Shown: positions 24,950 through 33,431, numbered from the stretch's first letter. The stretch is 33,582 bases of DNA from Clostridia bacterium (GCA_017546165.1 JAFYXL010000048.1:1-33582), one strand, 5' to 3'. Notes: generated by a model not told the origin, from the sequence alone. Numbers and translations are program-made.

Positions 24950-25615
24950 TTATTTTACGGGCAGTGCATAAAACAAAAACGTAAAGTACTGGAATATACT
25001 GCCTGCAAGAACAAACAGATGCCATACCGAGTGCATATATCTTGGACGCTTCATCACAAAAAATGCGATGCCGCCTGTATAGCAAAGTCCGCCGGCTAAA
25101 AGTAACGCGATACCTGTCATTGGAATTTTACTCAAAACAGGATATGCTACAAATATAACTGACCAGCCCATAAGGATATACAATACCATTGAAATTTTCT
25201 GGAACCTTTTAACATTGATTGAGTTGAGGATAATTCCCAAAACTGTACAAGCAGCATTAAAACCAAAAAGCCACCAGCCTAAAGTTCCTCTGATAAGGGA
25301 AAGGGAAATTGGTATGTAGGAGCTGAGAATTAAAACAAAAATGGAACAATGGTCAAAAACTTGAAAAACCTTTTTTGCTTTTATATTGGTAAGTGAATGG
25401 TAGAGCGTTGATGATAGATAGAGTAGTATAAGACCTGCACCGTAAAGTGATGCACAAACAATACTCATTGCGTCGCCAAAAAAACAAGCATAAACAATTG
25501 CGATAGCCGTACCTGCGATTGCGAGCAGTGTTCCGATACCGTGGGATATAGCGTTGGCGATTTCTTCACCCATACACTGATTGTTAAATTTTGCAATTTC
25601 TTCGCTGTTAAACAT
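24950..25615 (-). CDS. Haemolysin III family (PAQR-like) membrane protein
   Basis: 221 residues with seven membrane segments, the layout of the haemolysin III/YqfA family. The family's His residues occur in ANAISHGIGTLL (near 25), YHSLTN (near 75) and YMHSVWHLFVLAGSIFQYF near the end; these may bind zinc as in eukaryotic PAQR receptors. Bacterial members are of uncertain function, and most are not toxins. ATG 25615 is chosen because GGAGG lies six bases before it; the longer frame from 25642 runs up to the -10 box. It has its own strong promoter and terminator. Confidence 0.9.
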   Translation of the reverse strand: MFNSEEIAKFNNQCMGEEIANAISHGIGTLLAIAGTAIAIVYACFFGDAMSIVCASLYGAGLILLYLSSTLYHSLTNIKAKKVFQVFDHCSIFVLILSSYIPISLSLIRGTLGWWLFGFNAACTVLGIILNSINVKRFQKISMVLYILMGWSVIFVAYPVLSKIPMTGIALLLAGGLCYTGGIAFFVMKRPRYMHSVWHLFVLAGSIFQYFTFLFYALPVK

Positions 25616-25644
25616 AGGTTCCTCCGTTGAATTTGTTTTCAAAC

Positions 25645-25673
25645 AGTATAATTCTTTTCCACAAAAATGTCAA
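25645..25673 (-). promoter_or_regulatory. Sigma-A promoter of the haemolysin III family gene
   Basis: Perfect TTGACA (25673-25668), 17-base spacer, TATACT (25650-25645), divergent from the transporter promoter. Confidence 0.85.
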
Positions 25674-25689
25674 TACTTTGAATAAATAT

Positions 25690-25718
25690 TTGCAAAATAT
25701 TAACAAATATAGTATAAT
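25690..25718 (+). promoter_or_regulatory. Sigma-A promoter of the chromate-type transporter pair
   Basis: TTGCAA (25690-25695), 17-base spacer, perfect TATAAT (25713-25718), 40 bases before the first transporter gene. Confidence 0.75.
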
Positions 25719-25757
25719 AAAAAAGTCATTAAATTTTGTATTAGAAAGGTCAAAAAG

Positions 25758-26327
25758 ATGAGTTGCTTAAAAGAATTATTAAACCTTTTTATAGCATTTT
25801 TCAGGATAGGAGCATTTACTTTTGGAGGCGGTTACGCAATGCTGCCTATGCTTGAAAAGGAAGTGGTTCAAAAGTATAGGTGGGCGACTATGGAGGAATT
25901 GATGGATTACTTTGCCATTGGTCAGTGCACACCAGGTATTATTGCTGTAAATACGGCTACGTTTGTTGGCTACAAAAACAAAGGTATCGTAGGCGGTATT
26001 GTGGCGACTTTAGGGGTTATTACTCCGTCTTTGATTATTATTTCCGTAATTGCATCAATTCTTTCAGCAGTTTATGAAAACCCAATTGTTCAGCACGCAT
26101 TTGCAGGGATAGGTGTTGCAGTTTGTGCCATACTCATCCAGGCTATCATCAAATTAGGCAAGGCGGGGCTTGTTGATAAAGTTACCTGGATAGTCGGAAT
26201 TATTGCGTTTTTCCTTTCACTTGTATTTGGTGTATCTACAATAGCTATAATTTTAGCAGCCGGTGTCATAGGTGTTATTTACAGAACAATACAAAGACGT
26301 AAAAATACGCAAAAAGGAGAGAAGTAG
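25758..26327 (+). CDS. Chromate transporter family protein, first half-subunit
   Basis: 189 residues, a short-chain member of the CHR family (chromate-resistance type). FRIGAFTFGGGYAMLPMLEKEVV (about 12-34) and FAIGQCTPGIIAVNTATFVGYKNKGI (about 50-75) are the family motifs, followed by about four membrane segments and a basic tail. Short-chain CHR proteins are encoded as pairs and work together; the second half follows after three bases. Many clostridial pairs have an unknown substrate, and chromate export should not be assumed. Confidence 0.93.
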   Translation: MSCLKELLNLFIAFFRIGAFTFGGGYAMLPMLEKEVVQKYRWATMEELMDYFAIGQCTPGIIAVNTATFVGYKNKGIVGGIVATLGVITPSLIIISVIASILSAVYENPIVQHAFAGIGVAVCAILIQAIIKLGKAGLVDKVTWIVGIIAFFLSLVFGVSTIAIILAAGVIGVIYRTIQRRKNTQKGEK

Positions 26328-26330
26328 CTT

Positions 26331-26885
26331 ATGCCGTTATATCTTACAATAATATATGAATTCTTCAAAGTAGGCCTTTTTTCAATTGGCGGGGGACTTG
26401 CAACATTGCCGTTTTTGTTTGATATAAGTGAAAGATATGGATGGTTTACGGCAAGCGAACTTACCGATATGATTGCTGTGGCGGAATCAACACCAGGCCC
26501 AATTGGGGTAAATATGGCCACATATATCGGATTTAAAACCGCAGGAATTACAGGGGGTATTGTGACGACTCTTGCCCTTGTTGCCCCAAGCATAATTGTT
26601 ATTTTAATAATAGCCGGAATTTTGAAAAAGTTCAAAGATAGCCTGATTATAAAAGACATCTTTTACGGACTTCGTGCTGCTGTGGCAGGGCTGATTGCGG
26701 TATCAGTTTTTAATGTTTTTGTCCAGAATTTGATAATTTTAGATGCACAAAGCATATCTGCAATGTTTGACTATAAAAAAATCATACTATTTGCAGTATT
26801 GGTGTTTGGAGTATTTAAGTTTAAAAAACACCCCCTTGTGTATATTGCCATAGGTGCTTTGTCGGGGATTGTGTTGGGAATTTAA
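26331..26885 (+). CDS. Chromate transporter family protein, second half-subunit
   Basis: 184 residues, partner of the preceding protein. FFKVGLFSIGGGLATLPFLFDISERYGWFTASELTDMIAVAESTPGPIGVNMATYIGFKTAGI (about 8-69) carries the same motif pair with slightly different residues, as expected for the two inverted halves. About five membrane segments follow. Its ATG lies three bases after the upstream stop, with AAAGGAGAGAAG as ribosome-binding site inside the end of the first gene, so the two are translated together. Confidence 0.93.
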   Translation: MPLYLTIIYEFFKVGLFSIGGGLATLPFLFDISERYGWFTASELTDMIAVAESTPGPIGVNMATYIGFKTAGITGGIVTTLALVAPSIIVILIIAGILKKFKDSLIIKDIFYGLRAAVAGLIAVSVFNVFVQNLIILDAQSISAMFDYKKIILFAVLVFGVFKFKKHPLVYIAIGALSGIVLGI

Positions 26886-26914
26886 AGGTTTTATCAAAAT
26901 AATACAAAAAGTAA

Positions 26915-26943
26915 TTGTAAAACTAAATTTTTTATGATATACT
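26915..26943 (+). promoter_or_regulatory. Sigma-A promoter of the yqhY-nusB-xseA-ispA operon
   Basis: TTGTAA (26915-26920), 17-base spacer, TATACT (26938-26943), 44 bases before the start codon. The longer in-frame ATG at 26952 would lie only 8 bases past the -10. Confidence 0.65.
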
Positions 26944-26987
26944 GAGTATATATGAAAATTTCATCTGAAAACTTTTGGGAGGATGTT

Positions 26988-27419
26988 ATGAGCGTAGAAG
27001 AAAAAAACTTAAATACAAATATTGACAAGGATGGCAATATTTCCATATCTAATGACGTTATTGCAACTATTGCGGCAATTGCAGCAAAAAGCATCGAGGG
27101 CGTTTCGGGAATGGTTAGCTCAATCACAGGTGGATTTGCTGAACTTTTGGGTAAGAAAAATCCATCAAAGGGCGTTAAGGTTTTGATAAACGGCAAAGAT
27201 GTAAAGATTGATATGTATGTTGTCGTTGAATATGGTGTTAAAATTCCTGATGTTGCTTGGGAAATTCAGGGTAAAACAAAAAGTGAAGTTGAAGCAATGA
27301 CGGGACTTAATGTTGTGGCTGTAAATGTAAATATTGAAGGTGTAAACACGACTGTTCCTGAATCAGAACCAATGGCAGAAGAAGTTTCTGGCGTAGAGGT
27401 TGATACAAACGAAGAATAG
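26988..27419 (+). CDS. Asp23/Gls24 family protein (YqhY-like)
   Basis: 143 residues. An Asp23/Gls24 domain spans about 15-120 (ISISNDVIATIAAIAAKSIEGVSGM, then VKIDMYVVVEYGVKIPDVAWEIQGKTKSEVEAMTGLNVVAVNVNIEGV), followed by an acidic tail. ATG 26988 is chosen since GGGAGGATGTT precedes it; the frame from 26952 starts almost at the transcription start. It lies directly before nusB, the position of yqhY in Bacillus subtilis, where it influences acetyl-CoA carboxylase activity. No acc genes are in view here. Confidence 0.9.
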   Translation: MSVEEKNLNTNIDKDGNISISNDVIATIAAIAAKSIEGVSGMVSSITGGFAELLGKKNPSKGVKVLINGKDVKIDMYVVVEYGVKIPDVAWEIQGKTKSEVEAMTGLNVVAVNVNIEGVNTTVPESEPMAEEVSGVEVDTNEE

Positions 27420-27441
27420 CAGAAAGGCTGCGTGAATACAA

Positions 27442-27849
27442 ATGAACAGAAAAAAGGCAAGAGAATATGCGTTTATCCTTCTTTTTGAATATAAGTTTCA
27501 GCCCGAAGAGATTGAACGAATTCTATCTGATTTTATTGAAGAATATAATCCGGGCGATCAACAGGAATATATTGAAAAGGTCGTTCGTGGAGTAGTAAGC
27601 AATAAGGAAGGTATTGATAAAAAAATAGACGAGCTTTCACAAGGTTGGAAAGCAGAACGTATTTCCAATGTAAGTCTTGCGGTATTGCGTCTTGCGGCCT
27701 TTGAGATTGAGTTTTGCGATGATATCCCTGCGGTTGTTTCGGTTAATGAGGCGGTGAGCCTTGCCAAAAAGTATGATGGTGATGAAGCTGCACCATTTGT
27801 AAATGGAATACTTGGTAAGCTCAGCGGTATGACAGGTGTAAAAAAATGA
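27442..27849 (+). CDS. nusB: Transcription antitermination factor NusB
   Basis: 135 residues of the NusB fold: RKKAREYAFILLFEYKF at the N-terminus, WKAERISNVSLAVLRLAAFEI (about 68-88) and VSVNEAVSLAKKYDGDEAAPFVNGILGKL (about 96-124). NusB binds boxA RNA with NusE (S10) in rRNA leaders; a boxA-like sequence occurs at the end of this window. Its TGA overlaps the ATG of the next gene (ATGA), so the two are coupled. Confidence 0.96.
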   Translation: MNRKKAREYAFILLFEYKFQPEEIERILSDFIEEYNPGDQQEYIEKVVRGVVSNKEGIDKKIDELSQGWKAERISNVSLAVLRLAAFEIEFCDDIPAVVSVNEAVSLAKKYDGDEAAPFVNGILGKLSGMTGVKK

Positions 27850-28799
27850 GTTTGGGAAAATTGTTTTTAGGTATTGATACAAGCTGTTACACAACTTCGC
27901 TTGCTTTGGACCTTGACGGACAAATGATTTCCTTAAAAAAACCTCTTACGGTTAAGTCTGGTGAATGTGGGCTTAGACAGTCAGAGGCTTTTTTTCAGCA
28001 TTCAAAGAATTTGCCTGTTTTGTTTGAGGAGTTAAAAGAGCAGGTATCATTTGCAAAATATGATGAAATTGTGATTTCGGTTAGCTCAAAACCCCGCAAC
28101 GTTGAGGGATCATATATGCCTGTCTTCACAGCAGGATGCGGATATGCAAGGGCTGTTGCGGCGGTCCTGGATGCAAAACTTATTGAAACTTCACATCAGG
28201 AAGGCCACGTTATGGCTGCTATATATTCCTGCAAAAAATACAGTATTATGGATAAACCATTTTTGACTTATCATATCTCAGGCGGTACTACAGAACTTTT
28301 GCTTACTGAAAAATTAGGTAGCGGATTTAAGTGTAGTATTGTAGGTGGCACACTTGATTTGCCGGCAGGACAGTTTATTGATAGGGTTGGAGTGAAGTCA
28401 GGGTTTGATTTTCCCTGCGGAAAATATATAGATTATTCTGCCTGTGAATATATGGGTGAAAAAACAAAGGTTAAGAGTTGTGTAAAAGAAGGATATATAA
28501 ATTTCTCCGGAGAGGAAACCCGGTATAGTCGTATTATAGACGATGATGCAGATAGGGATTATGTGGCATACTGTACTATGAAATGTATTTCTGACTCGTT
28601 GAAAAAATCTATTGAATATGCAAAGGAAAAATTTGGAATTCAAAATGTACTTATGGTAGGTGGTGTGTCATCATCAAAATTCATAAGGAACGAGTTTTCA
28701 GATATGTCAGGTGTGTTTTTTGCAGAGCCCGATTTATGTACGGATAATGCTGTTGGTGTATGTGTTTTGGGAAAAATGAAGGAAAATGGATTGATTTAA
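27846..28799 (+). CDS. TsaD/Kae1-like domain protein (divergent paralogue)
   Basis: 317 residues with the fold of TsaD/Kae1 (peptidase M22 family). GIDTSCYTTSLAL (9-21) and the HQEGH pair His117/His121 are present, with Asp300 in LCTDNAVG; these three match the metal ligands of TsaD. Differences are clear: SGGTTE instead of SGGHT, LDLPAGQFIDRVG instead of the DDAxGEAYDK loop, and GGVSSSKFIR for GGVAANxxLR. So it is probably not the main t6A synthase subunit but a paralogue. Its ATG overlaps the nusB stop, and xseA starts 12 bases downstream. In Bacillus folD takes this place. Confidence 0.88.
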   Translation: MSLGKLFLGIDTSCYTTSLALDLDGQMISLKKPLTVKSGECGLRQSEAFFQHSKNLPVLFEELKEQVSFAKYDEIVISVSSKPRNVEGSYMPVFTAGCGYARAVAAVLDAKLIETSHQEGHVMAAIYSCKKYSIMDKPFLTYHISGGTTELLLTEKLGSGFKCSIVGGTLDLPAGQFIDRVGVKSGFDFPCGKYIDYSACEYMGEKTKVKSCVKEGYINFSGEETRYSRIIDDDADRDYVAYCTMKCISDSLKKSIEYAKEKFGIQNVLMVGGVSSSKFIRNEFSDMSGVFFAEPDLCTDNAVGVCVLGKMKENGLI

Positions 28800-28811
28800 A
28801 GGAGGCAGACT

Positions 28812-30008
28812 GTGGTTTACGAAAAACAGACTTTCACCGTAAGTCAGCTTAATTTATTTATAAAAGATATTTTGGGACAGATTCCTCTGCTTAATAGTAT
28901 CAAGATTAAAGGTGAGGTTTCAAACTTCAAACATCATTCCTCTGGACATATGTATATGTCATTAAAGGATGAAACAGGTGTTCTCAGAGCAGTTATGTTC
29001 AAAAACAGTGCCATGACTCTTAAATTTAGGCCTGAAAATGGTATGCAGGTCATAGCAGAAGGCAGAGTTTCAGTTTATGAACGTGATGGACAGTATCAGC
29101 TTTATATAAATGCTATGGAGCAGGACGGCAAGGGTAACCTATATGAACAGTTTGAAAAATTAAAGGCCAAATTGCAAGCGGAAGGGTTATTTGACCAAGT
29201 GCATAAAAAACCTATCCCTCAATACCCCAAACGTATTGGTGTGGTTACCGCACCTACAGGTGCAGCGGTGAGGGATATTATCAATATTCTGTCAAGGCGA
29301 TTTTCTACAGCCAACGTTTGTCTTTATCCTAGCATGGTGCAGGGTGATGGTGCGGCAGAAAGTATAAAGAAAGCAGTTGAATATTTCAACAACACAAATT
29401 CTGTTGATGTATTGATTGTGGGTCGTGGTGGTGGTTCAATCGAGGATTTGTGGGCTTTTAATGAAGAAGTTGTGGCAAGGGCGATTTTTGCAAGCCATAT
29501 TCCTGTTATTTCTGCGGTCGGGCACGAGACGGATTTTACTATTGTGGATTTCGTGTCGGATTTGAGGGCACCAACGCCGTCAGCTGCTGCAGAACTTGCG
29601 GTACCGTCAGGTGAGGACCTTTTTGATAAATTTAGAAATATAGAATTAAGACTTACAAGTAGTGTAAGAAAAATATTTGAAAACAGGCGGTTGCTGCTTA
29701 AGATGTATGTGGAAAAGCAGATATTCCGTGATCCTGTTTCAAAAATATCGGAAAAAAATATTTACCTAGACCATTTGTCAAGAATGTTTGAAAATTCAGT
29801 AACAAATATTTTGACAAAAAAGGGGCAGCAATTGGGTGTTATGTCATCAAAGCTTGACGGACTCAGTCCGCTTAGCACATTGGTGCGAGGCTATTGCGTG
29901 GCAAAAGATTCAAATGGAAATGTGGTCAAATCGGTAGAACAAGCAAAATCCGGAATGGAGATAAATTTAACACTAAGTGACGGTAATGTTGAAGCGGTGG
30001 TAAAATAA
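28812..30008 (+). CDS. xseA: Exodeoxyribonuclease VII large subunit
   Basis: 398 residues. The N-terminal OB fold binds single-stranded DNA (SIKIKGEVSNFKHHSSGHMYMSLKDETG, about 24-51). The catalytic domain has IGVVTAPTGAAVRDI (about 141-155), VGRGGGSIEDLWAFNEE (about 211-227) and ISAVGHETDFTIVDFVSDLRAPTPSAAAE (about 239-267). A coiled-coil stretch and a C-terminal segment (LVRGYCVAKD) follow. The start is GTG with AGGAGG six bases before it. With XseB it degrades single-stranded DNA. Confidence 0.97.
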   Translation: MVYEKQTFTVSQLNLFIKDILGQIPLLNSIKIKGEVSNFKHHSSGHMYMSLKDETGVLRAVMFKNSAMTLKFRPENGMQVIAEGRVSVYERDGQYQLYINAMEQDGKGNLYEQFEKLKAKLQAEGLFDQVHKKPIPQYPKRIGVVTAPTGAAVRDIINILSRRFSTANVCLYPSMVQGDGAAESIKKAVEYFNNTNSVDVLIVGRGGGSIEDLWAFNEEVVARAIFASHIPVISAVGHETDFTIVDFVSDLRAPTPSAAAELAVPSGEDLFDKFRNIELRLTSSVRKIFENRRLLLKMYVEKQIFRDPVSKISEKNIYLDHLSRMFENSVTNILTKKGQQLGVMSSKLDGLSPLSTLVRGYCVAKDSNGNVVKSVEQAKSGMEINLTLSDGNVEAVVK

Positions 30009-30022
30009 GAGGAGTGAGAGTA

Positions 30023-30259
30023 ATGGCAACAAAAAAGACAGAACTTAGTTTTGAAGAAAATATAAAAGAACTTGAGAACATAGTCAAAGCACTTGAATCG
30101 GGAGACGTGTCACTTGATGAGATGCTTAAACTGTTTGAAGAAGGCGTGAAACGGACAAAGGAGTGTACCAGGCAACTGAAAAATGCAGAGCAAAAGATTA
30201 CTGTGCTTATGGAAAATCCTGACGGCACAATGAAGGAAGTGCCTTTTGAACAAAATTAA
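30023..30259 (+). CDS. xseB: Exodeoxyribonuclease VII small subunit
   Basis: 78 residues, the small helical subunit that decorates XseA. FEENIKELENIVKALESGDVSLDEMLKLFEEGVK is the family signature. ATG 30023 is chosen: AGAGGAG lies eight bases before it, whereas GTG 30014 would overlap that site. Typical size; 14 bases after xseA. Confidence 0.95.
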   Translation: MATKKTELSFEENIKELENIVKALESGDVSLDEMLKLFEEGVKRTKECTRQLKNAEQKITVLMENPDGTMKEVPFEQN

Positions 30260-30278
30260 TCAATAAGGAGTTTTGATA

Positions 30279-31172
30279 ATGACTTTTGAGGACCAGCTTA
30301 ATAAATATGCCGGTATGGTTAACGATGAATTAAATAAGGTGTTTGCCAAAAAGGAGTGTTTACAAAAGTCTGTATATGATGCAATGGAGTATAGCATTCT
30401 GGCGGGTGGAAAGAGAATCCGACCTGTTCTTACCCTGGCGGTTTGCGATATGCTGGGAGGAGATATTGAAGATGCCTTGAAGTTTGCTGTTGCCATTGAG
30501 TGTATTCATACATATTCACTGATACACGACGATTTGCCTTGTATGGATGATGATGATTTGCGTCGCGGCAGGTCAACTTGTCATAAAAAATTTGATGAGG
30601 CAACCGCGCTTTTAGCAGGTGATGGACTTCTTACGTTTGCGTTTGAATATATAACAGATTTTTTTGCATATAAAAACACTGATGCAAAAACTGTTCTTAG
30701 AATAGTTAATGAAATAGCAAAAAGTGCAGGCTGTGCAGGTATGATTGGTGGACAGGTGGTTGATCTTGAATGTGAGGGTCGTAGCAATGTTGATGAAAAA
30801 ACACTGACCTATCTTCACAATCGCAAAACAGGTGCGCTGATCCGTGTTTCTGTATTTGCGGGTGCTGTTTCTGCAGGTGCTAGCGATGAACAACTTCAAT
30901 CGCTCTTGAAATTTTCAGACAACATAGGCCTTGCATTCCAAATTCAGGATGATATTTTGGATTGCGTTGGTGATGCTGAGATTCTGGGAAAACCCATAGG
31001 CAGCGATGAGGAAAACCGAAAGACTACTTATGTGACACTTTTGGGCCTTGAAAGGGCAAAAGAAAAAGCTGAAAGTCTTACATTAGATTCAATTAATGCA
31101 CTATCTATGTTTGGTGATGCTGGGAAATTTTTGGCGGAGACTGCTAATTATCTTATGAAAAGAAAGAGTTAA
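30279..31172 (+). CDS. ispA: Geranyl/farnesyl diphosphate synthase
   Basis: 297 residues, a short-chain trans-prenyl diphosphate synthase. GGKRIRP (43-49), the first Asp-rich motif DDLPCMD (84-90, then DDDLRRGR), and the second motif FQIQDDILD near 220-228 are intact. It condenses isopentenyl diphosphate from the MEP pathway, of which ispD and ispF lie elsewhere in this window. ATG 30279 is chosen (AAGGAG eight bases before) over TTG 30273. The two residues before the first motif (LIH) and the short-chain length fit farnesyl diphosphate synthase. It is the last gene of the nusB run. Confidence 0.96.
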   Translation: MTFEDQLNKYAGMVNDELNKVFAKKECLQKSVYDAMEYSILAGGKRIRPVLTLAVCDMLGGDIEDALKFAVAIECIHTYSLIHDDLPCMDDDDLRRGRSTCHKKFDEATALLAGDGLLTFAFEYITDFFAYKNTDAKTVLRIVNEIAKSAGCAGMIGGQVVDLECEGRSNVDEKTLTYLHNRKTGALIRVSVFAGAVSAGASDEQLQSLLKFSDNIGLAFQIQDDILDCVGDAEILGKPIGSDEENRKTTYVTLLGLERAKEKAESLTLDSINALSMFGDAGKFLAETANYLMKRKS

Positions 31173-31188
31173 AAAATGTGATTTTCTA

Positions 31189-31217
31189 TTGCATTTTTTA
31201 AAAATTTGCGATAAAAT
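31189..31217 (+). promoter_or_regulatory. Sigma-A promoter of thrS
   Basis: TTGCAT (31189-31194), 17-base spacer, TAAAAT (31212-31217), 77 bases before the start codon. Confidence 0.6.
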
Positions 31218-31239
31218 ATAATTTAATTATTAAAAGCAA

Positions 31240-31265
31240 CCCGATTCCGCAAAGGCGGAATGTTG
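31240..31265 (+). promoter_or_regulatory. Stem-loop in the thrS leader
   Basis: ATTCCGC-AAAG-GCGGAAT forms a perfect 7-bp stem with a tetraloop; outer CAAC and GTTG pair across a CCG bulge on the 5' side. It lies 29 bases before the start codon. No T-box bulge sequence or specifier loop was found in the 77-base leader. Confidence 0.5.
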
Positions 31266-31294
31266 GAAAAAAATAAAGAAAGGAGCGGATTGCT

Positions 31295-33232
31295 ATGTTA
31301 AACATAACTTTCAAAGGCGGAGATGTAAAAGCTTTTGAAAATGGAACCAGCCTTATTGAAATGGCAAAGTCCATAAGTGAAGGGCTTGCAAGAGTAGTTT
31401 TGGCAGCAGATGTGGACGGTGAAGTTCACGGTCTGGATTTTGTACCGGAAAGGGATTGTGCGGTGAATTTCCTCACATTCGAAGATGAGGACGGCAGACG
31501 AACTTACAGACATACAGCTTCTCACGTTTTGGCTCAGGCGGTAAAAAGACTATATCCAAATGCAAAATTGGCAATCGGTCCTGCAATAGATGACGGATTT
31601 TACTATGATTTTGAGTTTGAGACACCAATTACAAATTCTGATTTAGATGCCTTAGAGGCAGAAATGAAGAAAATAATAAAAGAAAATATCCCACTTGTTC
31701 GTGCTGAACTTTCTCGTGAGGATGCAATCAAAATGATGGCAGATAAGGGTGAGGATTATAAGGTAGAACTTATTGAAGACTTGCCGGAGGATGCGGTTAT
31801 ATCTATCTATAATCAGGGCGATTTTGTTGACCTTTGTGCAGGTCCACACCTTCAGTCAACAGGCAAATTAAAGGCTGTCAAACTTCAATATACTGCAGGC
31901 GCTTATTGGAGAGGCAACGAGAACAATAAGATGCTCACTCGTATTTATGGTACAGCATTTCCTAAAAAGGCAGAACTTGATGAATACCTGGAAAGATTGG
32001 AAGAAGCAAAGAAGCGTGACCACAATAAACTCGGTCGCGAACTTGAGCTCTTCACAACTGTTGACAGTATCGGTCAGGGTTTACCTATTATGCTTCCAAA
32101 AGGTGCAAAAGTTTTGCAAATCCTTCAAAGGTTTGTTGAGGACCACGAGGATAGTCACGGTTGGGTAAGAACCAAAACTCCTTATATGGCAAAGAGTGAC
32201 CTTTACAAAATTTCAGGACACTGGGATCATTATAAGGATGGAATGTTTGTTATGGGTGATGAAGAAACCGACAAAGAAGTTTTTGCTCTTCGTCCTATGA
32301 CCTGCCCCTTCCAGTATCAGGCATACCTCAACAAGATGCGTAGTTATCGTGATTTACCTCTTAGATACGGCGAAACTTCAACATTATTCAGAAACGAAGC
32401 ATCAGGTGAGATGCACGGTCTTATCCGTGTAAGACAGTTTACAATTTCAGAGGGACACTTGATGTGTCGCCCTGACCAGCTTGAAGAGGAATTTAAAAAC
32501 TGTCTTGAAATGGCTATTTATATGCTTAAGACCCTTGGCCTTTATGAGGATGTTTCGTACAGATTCTCTCAATGGGATCCTGAGGATAAGGAAAAATATA
32601 TAGGTACTGAGGAACAATGGGATGAAGCTCAAAGTACAATGGCAAAAATTCTTGACCACCTTGAAATCCCTTACAAGATTGGTATTGGTGAAGCTGCATT
32701 CTATGGTCCAAAACTTGATATTCAGATTAAAAATGTATTTGGTAAAGAAGATACGCTTATCACAATCCAGATTGACCAGATGCTGGCTGAAAAGTTTGGA
32801 ATGGAATATATAGATAAGGATGGAACCAAAAAGAATCCTTATATAATCCATAGAACGTCAATTGGCTGTTATGAAAGAACTCTTGCTCTTCTTATTGAGA
32901 AATATGCAGGTGCTTTTCCTGCTTGGCTTGCACCCACACAGGTTAAGATCCTTCCAATTTCAGACAACTATCGTGATTATGCAGACAAGCTTTATGCTGC
33001 ACTCGGAGAAAAGGGATTCCGCGTAGAACTTGATGACAGAAGCGAGAAAATTGGTTACAAGATTCGAGAAGCTCAGTTGGAGAAGATTCCTTATATGATT
33101 ATTGCAGGTGAAAAGGAAATGAATGATGGAACTGTTTCAGTACGTTCAAGGAAGAATGGCGACCTTGGTTCAATGAGTCTGGATGACTTTATTTCAATGC
33201 TTGCAAAAGAAGTTGAGGAAAAAGTAATATAG
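31295..33232 (+). CDS. thrS: Threonyl-tRNA synthetase
   Basis: 645 residues. In order: TGS domain (1-62), editing/second additional domain (HTASHVLAQAVKRLYP near 73, then CAGPHLQSTG), class II catalytic core and an anticodon-binding domain (about 540-645). The core has the zinc-type residues Cys in RPMTCPFQ, His in SEGHLMC and His in YIIHRTSIG. Motif 2 TSTLFRNEASGEMHGLIRVRQFTISEGH and motif 3 YERTLALLIEKYAG are visible. MTCPFQ and FTISEGH replace the usual MNCPxH and FTxDDAH. AAAGGAG precedes the ATG. A terminator follows, so it is a single-gene unit. Confidence 0.96.
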   Translation: MLNITFKGGDVKAFENGTSLIEMAKSISEGLARVVLAADVDGEVHGLDFVPERDCAVNFLTFEDEDGRRTYRHTASHVLAQAVKRLYPNAKLAIGPAIDDGFYYDFEFETPITNSDLDALEAEMKKIIKENIPLVRAELSREDAIKMMADKGEDYKVELIEDLPEDAVISIYNQGDFVDLCAGPHLQSTGKLKAVKLQYTAGAYWRGNENNKMLTRIYGTAFPKKAELDEYLERLEEAKKRDHNKLGRELELFTTVDSIGQGLPIMLPKGAKVLQILQRFVEDHEDSHGWVRTKTPYMAKSDLYKISGHWDHYKDGMFVMGDEETDKEVFALRPMTCPFQYQAYLNKMRSYRDLPLRYGETSTLFRNEASGEMHGLIRVRQFTISEGHLMCRPDQLEEEFKNCLEMAIYMLKTLGLYEDVSYRFSQWDPEDKEKYIGTEEQWDEAQSTMAKILDHLEIPYKIGIGEAAFYGPKLDIQIKNVFGKEDTLITIQIDQMLAEKFGMEYIDKDGTKKNPYIIHRTSIGCYERTLALLIEKYAGAFPAWLAPTQVKILPISDNYRDYADKLYAALGEKGFRVELDDRSEKIGYKIREAQLEKIPYMIIAGEKEMNDGTVSVRSRKNGDLGSMSLDDFISMLAKEVEEKVI

Positions 33233-33247
33233 GTTTTATGAAGTTAT

Positions 33248-33280
33248 GCGGAGTGTCAATTTAACACTCCGCTATTTTTT
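33248..33280 (+). terminator. Terminator of thrS
   Basis: GCGGAGTGT (33248-33256) pairs with ACACTCCGC (33264-33272), followed by TATTTTTT. Confidence 0.9.
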
Positions 33281-33310
33281 AAAAAAACTCAAAAAAATTT
33301 AAAAAAAGCA

Positions 33311-33339
33311 TTGACAATTGAGAAGTGATGTGGTAATAT
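33311..33339 (+). promoter_or_regulatory. Strong sigma-A promoter P1 of a presumed rRNA operon
   Basis: Perfect TTGACA (33311-33316), 17-base spacer, TAATAT (33334-33339). A run of A/T tracts at 33276-33308 forms an UP-element-like region directly upstream. Confidence 0.8.
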
Positions 33340-33431
33340 AAACGAGTTGCGCCGTTAAAAAAAGGTGCTCAGGTACAAGAATTTACAGTTAAAATTGCAT
33401 AAAAAATTTTAAAAAAATTAGTAAAAAGTAC

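Noticed and set aside
25619..25757. Riboswitch between the haemolysin III and chromate-type transporter genes
   Set aside because: The 140 bases are fully explained by two divergent sigma-A promoters; both leaders are too short for a known aptamer.
31173..31294. T-box riboswitch before thrS
   Set aside because: The leader from the promoter is 77 bases, far too short, and no T-box bulge sequence, specifier loop or terminator/antiterminator pair is present.
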